The notes under the pieces: model-generated
Database searches by the model: none
The model's input: the letters and a program-made list of their open reading frames with translations, nothing else
Told to the model about the DNA's origin: nothing
Program-made: the position numbers and the translations under genes
Origin: Sinorhizobium sp. B11
Lineage (GTDB): Bacteria; Pseudomonadota; Alphaproteobacteria; Rhizobiales; Rhizobiaceae
DNA: 64,000 nucleotides
Assembly (NCBI GenBank): GCA_039725955.1
Contig: CP091034.1
Span: forward strand, 1,302,001-1,366,000
Direction: 5' to 3'
In this document: in pieces, positions 9,394-19,211 of the stretch
How the letters are laid out: every line of letters starts with the position of its first letter
Position numbering within the stretch: position 1 is the stretch's first letter

Positions 9394-10545
9394 CTAAGCC
9401 GGGAGTGTGACGGTTTCGACCTTGCGGCCAACGAAGCGCAGAGCAATTTCGCCGCGGATGAGCTGCAGCGCCGGCTCGCCGAACAGATCGCGCCGCCATC
9501 CATGCATGGCCGCGACATCTGCCGTTTCGCCCTCAGCCGCGATCCTGTCGAGGTCGTCGCTGTTGGCGATTACCTTCGGCGCCACGCCGTGCTTTTCGGA
9601 AATCAGCTTGAGCAGCACCTTGAGAAGCTCGACGGCCGCCGCCGCACCTTCCGGCGGCTGTGCCTGGCGCGGCACATGCGGCATTTCGGAACGTGGCAGC
9701 GCAAGCGCTGTATTGACCGCTTCCAGCACCGCAGCACCCGTGGCCGAGCGCTCCCAGCCCTTCGGAATTGTGCGCAGGCGCCCGAGGGCCTCGGCGTCCT
9801 TCGGCTGCTGCTGGGCGATCTCGTAGATCGCATCGTCCTTCAGCACCCGCGAACGCGGGACGTTGCGCGACCGCGCCTCGCGCTCCCGCCAGGCGGCGAC
9901 ATATTTCAGGATCGCCAGCTCCTGCGGCTTGCGCAGGCGAAGCTTCAGCCGCTGCCACGCATCGTCAGGGTGGATATCGTAGGTCTCGCGCGATTCCAGA
10001 ATGTCCATTTCCTCGCGCAGCCAGGAAGCGCGGCCTTCGCGCTCCAGTTCGGCTTTGAGGTAGAGATAGGCGTCGCGCAGATGGGTGACGTCGGCCAGCG
10101 CATATTCGAGCTGCTTGTCGGAGAGCGGCCGGCGGCTCCAGTCCGTAAAGCGCGAGGACTTGTCGATATGAACGTTCTTCGTTCGGCTGATGAGCTGGTC
10201 GTAGGAAACACTGTCGCCGAAACCGCAGACCATCGCAGCGACCTGCGTATCGAAGATCGGGTGAGGGATCAGGTTGCCGCGATTGAAAATGATTTCAATA
10301 TCCTGCCGCGCCGCGTGAAACACCTTCAGCACATCAGGATTGGCCATCAGCTCGAAGAAGGGCGAAAGATCGATGTCTTTCGCCAGAGGATCGACCAGCA
10401 CCTCCACCGTTGGGCTCGCCATCTGGATCAGGCACAGTTCCGGCCAGAAGGTCGTCTCACGCAGGAATTCAGTATCGATGGTAATGAAATCGGACTTGGC
10501 CAGCTCTTTGCAGGCGGCCGCCAGATCGGCGGTGGTTTCGATCAT
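9394..10545 (-). CDS. rnd: Ribonuclease D
   Basis: RNase D trims tRNA 3' ends and other small RNAs. The 383-residue protein has the DEDD exonuclease motifs in order: Exo I TIDTEFLRET (residues about 22-31), Exo II HAARQDIEI, and Exo III YALADVTHLRDAYLY containing the Tyr of the DEDDy class. An HRDC-like region follows (AWREREARSRNVPRSRVLKDDAIYE in pieces). Length is normal for the family. It sits on the opposite strand to the flanking ppk-ppx and aspS genes. No obvious regulatory site was seen in the 165-bp gap to the multicopper oxidase. Confidence 0.95.
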   Translation of the reverse strand: MIETTADLAAACKELAKSDFITIDTEFLRETTFWPELCLIQMASPTVEVLVDPLAKDIDLSPFFELMANPDVLKVFHAARQDIEIIFNRGNLIPHPIFDTQVAAMVCGFGDSVSYDQLISRTKNVHIDKSSRFTDWSRRPLSDKQLEYALADVTHLRDAYLYLKAELEREGRASWLREEMDILESRETYDIHPDDAWQRLKLRLRKPQELAILKYVAAWREREARSRNVPRSRVLKDDAIYEIAQQQPKDAEALGRLRTIPKGWERSATGAAVLEAVNTALALPRSEMPHVPRQAQPPEGAAAAVELLKVLLKLISEKHGVAPKVIANSDDLDRIAAEGETADVAAMHGWRRDLFGEPALQLIRGEIALRFVGRKVETVTLPA

Positions 10546-10710
10546 ATCAATTCATTCGCAAGGAAGAGGTCAGTTAAACCTTCCTTCCCCTTTCGAAGAG
10601 ATATGTCAATATGGTCAGCGGGCTTCACCTTTATGAAGTCTTATTCGCCATGATGCAGGTGATGTTTTCTGCGGCTGCTGTGGCGCCAAGGCGATAACCG
10701 CGGCACAATA

Positions 10711-12102
10711 TCAAACCACGCGAAGATAGCTCGTCATGCCTGTCTTCTGATGCTCGATGATATGGCAATGCAATAGCCAGTCACCCGGATTGTCGGCGAC
10801 GAAGGCGAGCTGCACCTTTTCGTCCGGCTGAATGAGATAGGTGTCGGAGACGAGCGGCATCACCTCCCGCGTCGAGGACGAGATGACGGTGAAGCTCATG
10901 CCGTGCAGATGGATCGGATGCGTATGCGGCGTGACGTTTTCCAGGTTGAAGACGTAGCTCTTGCCGAGCTTCAGCTCGGCGAGCGGCGCGGTCGGATCGG
11001 GTGTATCGCCCGGCCACGGCACCTTGTTGATGGCCCAGAAGCTGTAGCCGAGCGTGCCGCAGATGCTTTCGACGGCGGCATTCTCTGCGGTGGCGGACAA
11101 GACAAGTGGAATTGTCTCCGCTGAAGAAAGATCGGCCTTCGGCACCGGGTTTTCTGCAAGCGCGCCGAGATCGCCGATATTGCGCTTCAGTGACTGCCCG
11201 GTGGCGCTGAAGCGCGTGATCACCTTCGGCGTCGTACCGCGAATATCTTCCAGCGTGGCCACCGCCCCCTCGCTATCCGGCATGCGAACGGCAAGGTCGA
11301 GCCGCTGTCCTGGTCCGATCTGCAGGAGATCGAGCGGGAAGCGCTTCGGCACCGGATTGCCGTCGATAGCGATAACCGTGGCATCTGCACCTTCCATCTT
11401 GAGCGAGAAGATGCGGGTCACGTCGGTGACGGCGATGCGCAGGCGCACGAGCCCGCCCGCCGGTGCATCATATTTCGGCTCCTGGTGCCAGTTGGCGGTC
11501 CGCACCGTTCCATAGGTGCCGGCCTTTGCTGCATCACGCGGGCGGAACGGCGCGATGAACTGACCATCGCCACCAAGCCGCCAGTCGCGCAGGTTGAGCA
11601 CGATTTCGGCATCGAAGACGGGATCGGCGGGATCTTCCACGACGAGCACGCCGGTCATGCCGTGGCCCATCTGGGTCAGTGTGTTGCAGTGGGGGTGATA
11701 CCAGAAGGTTCCGGCATCCGGCGGCGTGAAGAGATAGTCGAAGCTGTCGTTCGTATAGACGTAGGGCTGCGTCATGAAGGGCACGCCGTCCATCTTGTTG
11801 TCGATGCGCAGTCCGTGCCAGTGGATTGTCGTCGGTTCGTCCAGGCTGTTTGTCAGGCGCGCCGCATAGGCTTTGCCGCGCGGCATGCGCAGCACCGGCG
11901 GCAGGCCCTCGTCGCCCCATGTCATGATATCCCGCGTCGGTGCGGCATCCATGATCTGTGCCTCGGTCCTGCGTGCCGTCAGGATGCGCGGCTCGGGTGC
12001 TGCCTCCGCCAGTCCGAAGCGCCCGGCAATCGCCATGCCCGCGCCATAGGCGCCGGCGACGGCGGAAGCCTTGAGCAGATTGCGGCGGGTGAGGAGGGGC
12101 AT
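10711..12102 (-). CDS. Tat-exported multicopper oxidase
   Basis: A 463-residue three-cupredoxin-domain oxidase. The start at 12102 gives a twin-arginine leader (MPLLTRRNLLKASAVAG), so it is predicted to be exported folded; longer in-frame starts bury this signal. Copper ligand motifs are present: TIHWHGLRI and FWYHPH in the first domain, HTHPIHLHG and LLHCHIIEHQKTGM near the C-terminus, giving the type 1 and trinuclear sites with the axial Met. It couples oxidation of phenols or metals to reduction of oxygen to water. It lacks the Met-rich insert expected of CueO-type cuprous oxidases, so a copper-resistance role is only one option. It is divergent from aspS, with no copper pump or chaperone gene nearby. 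Confidence 0.9.
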   Translation of the reverse strand: MPLLTRRNLLKASAVAGAYGAGMAIAGRFGLAEAAPEPRILTARRTEAQIMDAAPTRDIMTWGDEGLPPVLRMPRGKAYAARLTNSLDEPTTIHWHGLRIDNKMDGVPFMTQPYVYTNDSFDYLFTPPDAGTFWYHPHCNTLTQMGHGMTGVLVVEDPADPVFDAEIVLNLRDWRLGGDGQFIAPFRPRDAAKAGTYGTVRTANWHQEPKYDAPAGGLVRLRIAVTDVTRIFSLKMEGADATVIAIDGNPVPKRFPLDLLQIGPGQRLDLAVRMPDSEGAVATLEDIRGTTPKVITRFSATGQSLKRNIGDLGALAENPVPKADLSSAETIPLVLSATAENAAVESICGTLGYSFWAINKVPWPGDTPDPTAPLAELKLGKSYVFNLENVTPHTHPIHLHGMSFTVISSSTREVMPLVSDTYLIQPDEKVQLAFVADNPGDWLLHCHIIEHQKTGMTSYLRVV

Positions 12103-12354
12103 CGGCAGGTTCCGTCTTGAATGATGCCTCCTTTTAAAGTTGACTATCCTTTTCATCAATATGCAGCCTTCAGCCAAACTGCCGCAGCGCAAGTGTCCTG
12201 GCTCACTCGGAAACGAGGGAGCAAACGGCCCGCCGGCCGCGCCAAGTCTTGACAAATCAGAGAGTCCATGCGCTTGTCCGCCCGATTTTCTTGTCGGCGT
12301 GAAGGTCCCGAGGGCCATGCCGCCGTCTTAAGCCAAATGCCAGGATTTGAGATC

Positions 12355-14145
12355 ATGCATCGCTACCGCAGCCACACATGCGCCGCTCTCCGCAAGTCGG
12401 ACGTCGGCTCGAATGTCCGTATTTCCGGCTGGGTCCACCGTGTCCGAGATCATGGCGGCGTGCTGTTCATCGACCTTCGCGATCACTACGGCATCACCCA
12501 GGTGGTTGCTGACCCGGACAGCCCGGCCTTCAAGATGGCCGAAACCGTTCGCGGCGAATGGGTGATCCGCATTGACGGTCTCGTGAAGGCGCGTACCGAA
12601 GACACCGTCAACAAGAACATGCCGACCGGCGAGATCGAGCTCTATGCGCAGGAGATCGAGGTTCTCTCTGCGGCCAAGGAACTGCCGCTGCCCGTCTTCG
12701 GCGAGCCGGACTACCCGGAAGACGTTCGCCTCAAGTACCGCTTCCTCGATCTTCGCCGCGAAACGCTGCATAAGAACATCGTCAAGCGCACGCAGGTAAT
12801 TTCGGCCATGCGCCGCGAAATGGGCAATGTCGGCTTCACCGAATATACGACGCCGATCCTGACGGCTTCCTCGCCGGAAGGCGCGCGCGACTTCCTCGTG
12901 CCGAGCCGTATCCATCCCGGCACTTTCTACGCCCTGCCGCAGGCTCCGCAGCAATACAAGCAGCTGCTGATGGTTGCCGGTTTCGACCGCTACTTCCAGA
13001 TCGCGCCCTGCTTCCGCGATGAAGACCCGCGTGCCGACCGCCTGCCGGGCGAGTTCTACCAGCTCGACCTCGAAATGAGCTTCGTGACCCAGGAAGACGT
13101 CTGGAACACGATGGGTCCGCTGATGACCGGCATTTTCGAAGAGTTCGCCGAAGGCAAGCCGGTCACCAAGGAATGGCCGCGTATCCCTTATGACGAAGCG
13201 ATCCGCAAATACGGCTCAGACAAGCCTGATCTGCGCAACCCGATCGTCATGGAAGCCGTGACCGATCATTTTGCCGGCTCCGGCTTCAAGGTCTTCGCCA
13301 ACATGATCGCCTCCAACCCGAAGGTTCAGGTCTGGGCGATCCCGGCCAAGACCGGCGGGTCGCGCGCCTTCTGCGACCGCATGAACGCCTGGGCACAGAG
13401 CCAGGGCCAGCCGGGCCTCGGCTACATCTTCTGGCGCAAGGAGGGCGAAAAGCTCGAGGGCGCCGGCCCGCTTGCCAAGAACATCGGCGAAGAGCGTACG
13501 GATGCCATCCGCAACCAGCTCGGCCTCGGTGACGGCGACGCCTGCTTCTTCGTCGCCGGCGAACCGGAAAAGTTCTACAAGTTCGCAGGCGAAGCCCGCA
13601 ACCGTGCTGCCGACGAGCTGAACCTCATCGACCGCGACCGCTTCGAACTCTGCTGGATCGTCGATTTCCCGTTCTTCGAATGGAACGAAGACGAGAAGAA
13701 GGTCGACTTCGCCCACAACCCCTTCTCGATGCCGCAGGGCGGCCTCGATGCGCTGACCAATCAGGATCCGCTTGGCATCAAGGCCTTCCAGTACGACGCG
13801 GTCTGCAACGGCTTCGAAATCGCCTCCGGCTCGATCCGTAACCAGTCGCCGGAAACCATGGTCGCTGCCTTCGAAAAGGTGGGCCTGAGCCAGCAGGATG
13901 TCGAGGATCGTTTCGGCGGCCTCTACCGCGCCTTCCAGTACGGCGCGCCGCCGCATGGTGGTGCCGCCTTCGGTATCGACCGTATCGTCATGCTGCTCGT
14001 CGGCGCGAAGAACCTGCGCGAAATCTCGCTCTTCCCGATGAACCAGCAGGCCCAGGATCTGCTGATGGGCGCGCCGACACCGGCAACGACCGCCCAGCTG
14101 CGCGAACTGGCGATCCGCCCGATCCCGCCGCAGAAGAAAGACTGA
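12355..14145 (+). CDS. aspS: Aspartyl-tRNA synthetase
   Basis: A class II synthetase that charges tRNA-Asp; many alphaproteobacterial forms also charge tRNA-Asn. The 596 residues show an N-terminal OB-fold anticodon domain ([19 protein letters not shown]), class II motif 1 ([12 protein letters not shown]), motif 2 ([16 protein letters not shown]), the bacterial GAD insertion domain (residues about 290-420) and motif 3 ([11 protein letters not shown]). The ATG at 12355 begins the conserved [13 protein letters not shown]; in-frame upstream ATGs at 12268 and 12337 lack conservation. A strong terminator follows at 14161-14200. Confidence 0.97.
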   Translation: MHRYRSHTCAALRKSDVGSNVRISGWVHRVRDHGGVLFIDLRDHYGITQVVADPDSPAFKMAETVRGEWVIRIDGLVKARTEDTVNKNMPTGEIELYAQEIEVLSAAKELPLPVFGEPDYPEDVRLKYRFLDLRRETLHKNIVKRTQVISAMRREMGNVGFTEYTTPILTASSPEGARDFLVPSRIHPGTFYALPQAPQQYKQLLMVAGFDRYFQIAPCFRDEDPRADRLPGEFYQLDLEMSFVTQEDVWNTMGPLMTGIFEEFAEGKPVTKEWPRIPYDEAIRKYGSDKPDLRNPIVMEAVTDHFAGSGFKVFANMIASNPKVQVWAIPAKTGGSRAFCDRMNAWAQSQGQPGLGYIFWRKEGEKLEGAGPLAKNIGEERTDAIRNQLGLGDGDACFFVAGEPEKFYKFAGEARNRAADELNLIDRDRFELCWIVDFPFFEWNEDEKKVDFAHNPFSMPQGGLDALTNQDPLGIKAFQYDAVCNGFEIASGSIRNQSPETMVAAFEKVGLSQQDVEDRFGGLYRAFQYGAPPHGGAAFGIDRIVMLLVGAKNLREISLFPMNQQAQDLLMGAPTPATTAQLRELAIRPIPPQKKD

Positions 14146-14160
14146 GGCAGGCATCACAAA

Positions 14161-14200
14161 ACAAAAAAAAGCCCGGCGAAGATATCGCCGGGCTTTTTTG
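14161..14200. terminator. Bidirectional Rho-independent terminator between aspS and the convergent gene
   Basis: GCCCGGCGA (14171-14179) pairs with TCGCCGGGC (14185-14193) across AGATA. A-rich sequence precedes and a T run follows, so it can serve aspS on the plus strand and the gene at 14217 on the minus strand. Confidence 0.92.
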
Positions 14201-14216
14201 TTGGGTTGAGACGAAC

Positions 14217-15404
14217 TCAGTCGTTCGCCGAAACCTTTACCCCAAGCATCTGCGGCACCGTGTTCGGTGCACCCATGGCAGCACCGACAATCATCGGGAA
14301 TGCGACCGGCTTCTCAGGCGTGGCCTTGGCGGTCAGGCTCTTCGGATTGTCGAGGAAGGTGCTGACCGCAGCCGAAATCGCGTTCTGCAGCTCCGGAATG
14401 TTGAGCTGCGCGAGCATGATCGGCGTCATCGCCTTCAGCGAATCCGCCATCTGCTGGCCGGAGACGTTCTGCTTCGAACCGGCATAGTCCAGCGCGCGCT
14501 TGGTGATCGACGCATCCTCGAAGCGGATCTGCGCGGAATCGAATGTCAGCTGCTGGGCAAGTCCGAGCATGGCGAGGCCGAGCGCCTGCTGTGCTTCTTC
14601 CTTGTTGGGGTTGGCTTCCGACTGCTTGACCGCGTCCTGCATCGATTTCATGAAGGCCATCGTGTAGCCGGAGATCTTGAAGCCGAAGTTCAGCTTGCCG
14701 ACATTGGTGATGTCGAAAGATATCTCCGAGAGATCGATCGTGCCGGGCTCGATATCCCAAGCGCCCTTCATGGTGATGTCGCCCTGGATGTGCTGAAGCG
14801 CCAGTTTCTCGATCGCTTCCTTGCTGTCCGGGCTATCTCCGGCCTGGCTGAGATCGGCCTTCATGCTCTTGAAGGCGCCGTCAAAATCGAAACCGGATTC
14901 ATCTTCGCGCAGCGTTGCGTTCATGTCGCTTTCGAGTACCGAGAAGACCTCGGCACCATCCTTGACGACCTTGATCGGACCGGTATGGGCGCTCTCGGCA
15001 AAGAACATGGAGTCGATCGTATCGCCCGGCTGGGCGGGAACGGAGATGTCGCCGAGCGTCATTTCCTGGGCGCTCACGGTCACGCCCTCCTTGGATGAAC
15101 TGATGTCGGGGAAGGCTGCCTCTTCGATATAGTAGCTGCCGTCATCCTGCTCTTCGACGCCCGAGAGGGTGATGTCGCCGATGGCGATCGGTTCGCCGGC
15201 ATTCGGCTTGAAGCTGGTATTCTTCAGCGTGACAGTCGTGCCGTCGATATCGACGGAATCGGCGGTCACTGTTCCGCCCTGCTGGCTATAGGCGGCATTG
15301 ATCTTTTTCAGGAGATCCTGGCCGTCCAGCGCGAACGCAGAACCAGCGAACGAAAGAATGGCTGCGCTCGACAGCATCAGCCGCGTTGTGCGGTAAAAGG
15401 TCAT
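14217..15404 (-). CDS. Exported protein of unknown function
   Basis: A 395-residue protein with a clear Sec signal peptide (MTFYRTTRLMLSSAAILSFAGSAFA). I do not recognise the family with confidence. The mature part alternates beta-rich segments with regular acidic and Gly/Thr content (VDIDGTTVTLKN, IGDITLSGVEE, ITMKGAWDIEPG) and repeated phrases of the type 'GDITxSG' and 'IDLSEISFDI', suggesting a long beta-sheet fold. The C-terminal part is more helical. It may be periplasmic or outer-membrane associated; YdgA/DUF945-like or AsmA-like lipid-related proteins have a broadly similar look, but I cannot claim homology. It is a single gene, convergent with aspS and divergent from parC. Confidence 0.7.
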   Translation of the reverse strand: MTFYRTTRLMLSSAAILSFAGSAFALDGQDLLKKINAAYSQQGGTVTADSVDIDGTTVTLKNTSFKPNAGEPIAIGDITLSGVEEQDDGSYYIEEAAFPDISSSKEGVTVSAQEMTLGDISVPAQPGDTIDSMFFAESAHTGPIKVVKDGAEVFSVLESDMNATLREDESGFDFDGAFKSMKADLSQAGDSPDSKEAIEKLALQHIQGDITMKGAWDIEPGTIDLSEISFDITNVGKLNFGFKISGYTMAFMKSMQDAVKQSEANPNKEEAQQALGLAMLGLAQQLTFDSAQIRFEDASITKRALDYAGSKQNVSGQQMADSLKAMTPIMLAQLNIPELQNAISAAVSTFLDNPKSLTAKATPEKPVAFPMIVGAAMGAPNTVPQMLGVKVSAND

Positions 15405-15633
15405 GAGAAAGTCCCCTGGGTGGCAAGTGCCGTTGACTATTACAATGAAGCTACTGCGGAACGGTCCGGCTTTATATTTGCAGACCCCTAAATTTTTATT
15501 GAGAGGATCGGCAAACAGAGTCCAAATTCGGCTGTCACCTTTTACAGCTTTCGTGTCAGCATGAAGACGTCATCCACAGCCGGAGTGCCCGGATTCCTTG
15601 CCCCACAGGGGTTTCTGAGCTAGTCAGGGTTCC

Positions 15634-17889
15634 ATGGGACAAGAGATTTTACCGCCTTCCGGCGGAGACGACGATAATATTCAACCGGTCGACCTGAAGG
15701 CGGCGCTCGAAGAGCGCTACCTTCGTTATGCCTTGTCGACCATCATGCACCGCGCCCTGCCTGATGTGCGCGATGGCCTGAAGCCAGTCCATCGCCGCAT
15801 CGTCTACGCGATGAACGACATGGGTCTGCGCCCCAACGCGGCCTTCAGAAAATGCGCCAAGATCGTCGGCGAAGTGATGGGTAACTATCACCCGCATGGC
15901 GACCAGTCGATCTACGACGCATTGGCGCGCCTCGCGCAGGATTTCTCGCAGCGCTACACGCTGGTGAACGGGCAGGGCAATTTCGGCAATATCGACGGCG
16001 ACAGTCCCGCCGCCATGCGATACACCGAATCGAAGATGACCGCGGTCTCCGAGCTGCTGCTCGAGGGTATCGATCAGGATGCCGTCGATTTCCGCGATAC
16101 TTACGACGAATCCAATTCGGAGCCGATCGTTCTTCCCGGCGCTTTCCCGAACCTTCTCGCGAACGGTTCGTCGGGTATCGCCGTCGGCATGGCGACGTCC
16201 ATTCCTTCGCACAACGTGCATGAGGTCTGCGACGCAGCACTGCATCTGATCAAGCATCCCGATGCCACGGTCGAAAAGCTCGTCGAATTCATCCCTGGTC
16301 CCGATTTCCCGACCGGGGGCATCATCATCGATAACAGAGAAAGCATCATCGAGAGCTACCGCACCGGTCGTGGCGGTTTTCGCGTGCGCGCAAAATGGGA
16401 AACGGAAGATCTCGGCCGCGGCGGCTATCAGATCGTTATCACCGAAATTCCCTTCCAGGTGCAGAAGTCGCGCCTGATCGAAAAGATCGCCGAACTCCTG
16501 ATCGCCCGCAAGCTGCCGCTCCTGGAAGATATCAGGGACGAATCGGCCGAGGATATTCGTGTCGTGCTGGTGCCGAAGAGCCGCACCGTCGATCCGACAA
16601 TCCTCATGGAATCCATGTTCAAGCTGACGGAGCTGGAAAGCCGCTTTCCGCTGAACATGAACGTCTTGTCGATGGGCGTGATCCCGCGCGTGATGGCGCT
16701 GAACGAAGTGCTGAAGGAGTGGCTGGCGCACCGCCGCGAGGTCCTCCAGCGCCGCTCGCGCTTCCGCCTTGCTGCTATCGACAGACGCCTCGAAATCCTC
16801 GGCGGCCTGCTCGTTGCCTACCTCAATATCGATGAGGTGATCCGTATCATCCGCGAAGAGGATGAGCCGAAGCCTGTCATGATGAAACGCTGGGACCTGA
16901 CCGACGTTCAGGTCGAAGCGATCCTCAACATGCGGCTGCGCGCCCTGCGCAAGCTCGAAGAATTTGAGATCCGCAAGGAACACGACGAGCTCACCAAGGA
17001 AAAGGCCGATATCGAGGCGCTGCTTGCTTCCGACGAGAAGCAGTGGCAGACGGTCTCCTGGGAAATCGGCGAGGTGAAGAAGAAATTCGCCAAGGCGACC
17101 GAGATCGGCCGCCGCCGCACGCAGTTTGCCGAAGCGCCCGATGCCGACGAAGAAGCCGTCCAGCACGCGATGATCGAGAAGGAACCGATCACTGTCGTCG
17201 TCTCCGAAAAGGGCTGGATCCGCGCTTTGAAGGGTCACATTTCCGATACGTCGACATTGGCCTTCAAGGAAGGCGACGGCTTGAAGGTGGCCTTCCCGGC
17301 GCAGACGACCGACAAGATCCTGATCGTCACGACCGGCGGCAAGGTCTTCACGCTCGGTGGCGACAAGCTGCCCGGCGGCCGCGGCCATGGCGAACCGCTG
17401 CGCATCATGATCGACATGGAAAACGATCAGGACGTGCTGACGGCCTTCGTCCACGATGCGGCACGCAAGATGCTGATCGTCTCGACGGTCGGCAACGGCT
17501 TCGTGGTCCCGGAAGTGGAAATGGTCGCCAATACCCGCAAGGGCAAGCAGATCATGAACGTATCCATGCCGGATGAGACCAAGCTTCTCGTGCCCGTGAC
17601 CGGCGATCACATCGCCGTCGTCGGTGAGAACCGCAAGATGCTGGTCTTCCCGCTGAGCCAGGTGCCGGAAATGACGCGCGGCAAGGGCGTGCGCCTGCAG
17701 CGCTATAAGGATGGCGGCATTTCCGATGTTCGCTGCTTTGCCATCACCGATGGCCTGAGCTGGGAAGACAGTGCCGGCCGCACCTTCACCAAGAACAAGG
17801 ACGAGCTTGCCGAGTGGCTGGCCGACCGCGCCACCGCCGGCCGCACTGTGCCGAAGGGCTTTCCACGCAGCGGCAAATTCGCCGGCTGA
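15634..17889 (+). CDS. parC: DNA topoisomerase IV subunit A
   Basis: ParC cuts and passes DNA to unlink daughter chromosomes, with ParE supplying ATPase activity. The 751 residues include the N-terminal breakage domain ([34 protein letters not shown]), the catalytic Tyr130 in [10 protein letters not shown], and a C-terminal beta-pinwheel domain from about residue 500 with weak blades. The quinolone-resistance region reads [14 protein letters not shown]. ParC rather than GyrA is inferred because the canonical GyrA-box (QRRGGKG) is absent and the C-terminal domain is short. parE is not in the window. The 229-bp upstream gap holds the promoter; a loose GC-rich hairpin at 17905-17927 follows the stop but lacks a T run. 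Confidence 0.93.
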   Translation: MGQEILPPSGGDDDNIQPVDLKAALEERYLRYALSTIMHRALPDVRDGLKPVHRRIVYAMNDMGLRPNAAFRKCAKIVGEVMGNYHPHGDQSIYDALARLAQDFSQRYTLVNGQGNFGNIDGDSPAAMRYTESKMTAVSELLLEGIDQDAVDFRDTYDESNSEPIVLPGAFPNLLANGSSGIAVGMATSIPSHNVHEVCDAALHLIKHPDATVEKLVEFIPGPDFPTGGIIIDNRESIIESYRTGRGGFRVRAKWETEDLGRGGYQIVITEIPFQVQKSRLIEKIAELLIARKLPLLEDIRDESAEDIRVVLVPKSRTVDPTILMESMFKLTELESRFPLNMNVLSMGVIPRVMALNEVLKEWLAHRREVLQRRSRFRLAAIDRRLEILGGLLVAYLNIDEVIRIIREEDEPKPVMMKRWDLTDVQVEAILNMRLRALRKLEEFEIRKEHDELTKEKADIEALLASDEKQWQTVSWEIGEVKKKFAKATEIGRRRTQFAEAPDADEEAVQHAMIEKEPITVVVSEKGWIRALKGHISDTSTLAFKEGDGLKVAFPAQTTDKILIVTTGGKVFTLGGDKLPGGRGHGEPLRIMIDMENDQDVLTAFVHDAARKMLIVSTVGNGFVVPEVEMVANTRKGKQIMNVSMPDETKLLVPVTGDHIAVVGENRKMLVFPLSQVPEMTRGKGVRLQRYKDGGISDVRCFAITDGLSWEDSAGRTFTKNKDELAEWLADRATAGRTVPKGFPRSGKFAG

Positions 17890-18056
17890 TCCGGGAATTT
17901 TGAGGCTCCGCCCTTGGCGGGCGGAGCAATTCCTCTATCTCAGTCCTGTCACCAAAAAGAAGGGCCAACAAGAAGGGCAACGTCGTTCCGCGGGCGGTCG
18001 GGATGGCCATAAGCCGTGCGCTTGCAAGAGCGTGCGAACACAACGGAGGAATGCCG

Positions 18057-18554
18057 ATGGCCGCCGCAAATACCATCAAACTGCATGTCGCCCACAGCTA
18101 CAGGGCGCCCCCTGCCACGGTCTATGATGCCTGGCTCAATCCCCAAATTGCCCGCCGCTTTTTATTCGCAACCGATGACGGCCATGTCGTGCGGGCCGAT
18201 ATCGAGCCGCGCGTCGGCGGCCGCTTCATCATCGTCGACCGCCGCCCGACCGGCGACGCCTTTCATCACGGCGTATTCCTGGAGCTGAAGCGCCCCCGAC
18301 ACATCGTGTTCTGCTTCTCGGTCGAGGAACACGACCACAATTGCGATCGCGTGGAAATCGACATCGAGCCACTCGGCAGCGGCAGCCGCCTGACCCTCAC
18401 GCACGAAATGTGCGCGGAATGGGCGGAATACGAGGAAAAGACCCGTCAGGGCTGGACACATATCGTCGAAGGGCTGGATCGGGAACTGGAGCTTTCGCCA
18501 TGTTCGAAACGATCGAATCCCGAAGCCGGCCAGTCTGCAGGCGCTACGGCGTGA
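18057..18554 (+). CDS. SRPBCC / AHSA1-domain protein
   Basis: A 165-residue cytosolic protein with the START-like helix-grip fold typified by AHSA1 proteins: SYRAPPATVYDAWLNPQIARRFLF at the start (split by a beta strand), VGGRFIIVDRR in the middle, and a C-terminal helix GWTHIVEGLDREL. Members bind hydrophobic ligands or act in stress and detoxification; no ligand can be assigned. GGAGGA at 18045-18050 is spaced correctly for the ATG at 18057; an ATG at 18051 touches it and is unlikely. The 3' end overlaps the convergent doc gene by 11 bp. Confidence 0.82.
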   Translation: MAAANTIKLHVAHSYRAPPATVYDAWLNPQIARRFLFATDDGHVVRADIEPRVGGRFIIVDRRPTGDAFHHGVFLELKRPRHIVFCFSVEEHDHNCDRVEIDIEPLGSGSRLTLTHEMCAEWAEYEEKTRQGWTHIVEGLDRELELSPCSKRSNPEAGQSAGATA

Positions 18555-18936
18555 GCGGAACTGTGTGATCGCGCAGGAAGCGGGTTGCGCCGTCTTCGTC
18601 TATTTCGCCTGCCGCGACATCCTGCACGAATGTGATGATCTGCGCGTTGTCAGCGTCGACAAGGTAGCCGTTGATATAGAGAAACGTAAAAGCTGCGAGG
18701 TAACCGGTGCGCTTGTTGCCGTCCGCGAAGGGATGGTTTCGAACGATTCCATGAAGATATGCTGCTGCCAACACGAAAATATCCGGCTCGCCATAAGCGG
18801 CTTTGTTAATCGGTCGTGCCAAGCCCATTTCCAATGAATCGAAAGAGCGAAGCCCTGGCAGACCTCCGTGTTCGGTGATCTGCTCTTCATGCATCTTTTC
18901 AATCGCTTCCCGGCTGAGCCACTTCAAACGACTCAT
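18544..18936 (-). CDS. doc: Fic/Doc-family toxin (death-on-curing type)
   Basis: A 130-residue Doc-like protein. The Fic core HPFADGNKRTGYLA holds the His and the NKR phosphate-binding residues. In characterised Doc toxins this core phosphorylates EF-Tu and halts translation; whether this copy phosphorylates or AMPylates is unknown. N-terminal WLSREAIEKMHEEQI and GGLPGLRSFDSLEMGLARP match Doc proteins closely. The start overlaps the upstream antitoxin stop by 4 bp, giving tight translational coupling. The partner is AbrB-like rather than the Phd seen with phage P1 Doc. Confidence 0.9.
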   Translation of the reverse strand: MSRLKWLSREAIEKMHEEQITEHGGLPGLRSFDSLEMGLARPINKAAYGEPDIFVLAAAYLHGIVRNHPFADGNKRTGYLAAFTFLYINGYLVDADNAQIITFVQDVAAGEIDEDGATRFLRDHTVPLTP

Positions 18937-19154
18937 TTCGCGAGTTCACGAAGGGCAACCCTATATTTTTCCATGCCGATGCGTGCAGCGCGCATCTGCT
19001 CTGCGAGATCTGCGGATTCCGGGACCAGCTGGATTGTGCCGTCCGTTTCACGCAACTCAAGGCTATCGCCACTGCTGAGCCCCAGACGTTGAAGTATTTC
19101 CTTCGGAATGATGACCCCTTCCGAATTGCCGATTTTGCGGATGGTGACGTTCAT
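18933..19154 (-). CDS. AbrB/MazE-like antitoxin of the Doc pair
   Basis: A 73-residue protein with a SpoVT-AbrB swapped-hairpin DNA-binding fold at residues 1-45 (MNVTIRKIGNSEGVIIPKEI, then LQRLGLSSGDSLEL) and a C-terminal helical tail that would wrap the toxin. It is the first gene of the two-gene unit. The ATG at 19154 has GGGAAG upstream; a longer frame from 19211 adds 19 unconserved residues. Autorepression through the inverted repeat just upstream is the expected mode. Confidence 0.88.
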   Translation of the reverse strand: MNVTIRKIGNSEGVIIPKEILQRLGLSSGDSLELRETDGTIQLVPESADLAEQMRAARIGMEKYRVALRELAK

Positions 19155-19166
19155 AGTCGCTTCCCG

Positions 19167-19184
19167 TAATAACAGAGTTATAAC
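19167..19184 (-). promoter_or_regulatory. Candidate operator of the AbrB-Doc module
   Basis: TAATAAC (19167-19173), AGA, GTTATAA (19177-19183) form an imperfect inverted repeat; GTTATAAC at 19177-19184 is a perfect 8-bp palindrome. It lies 13-30 bp upstream of the antitoxin ATG, overlapping where the promoter -10 would be, as expected for an autoregulated toxin-antitoxin operon. Confidence 0.5.
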
Positions 19185-19211
19185 AATGGATAGGTCGTAA
19201 TCACTTGTCAA

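Noticed and set aside
8676..9410. 244-residue plus-strand open frame over the cyclase gene
   Set aside because: Antisense of a well-supported class III cyclase; charged low-complexity translation.
15649..17610. 653-residue minus-strand open frame over parC
   Set aside because: Antisense of parC; no start context and no recognisable domain.
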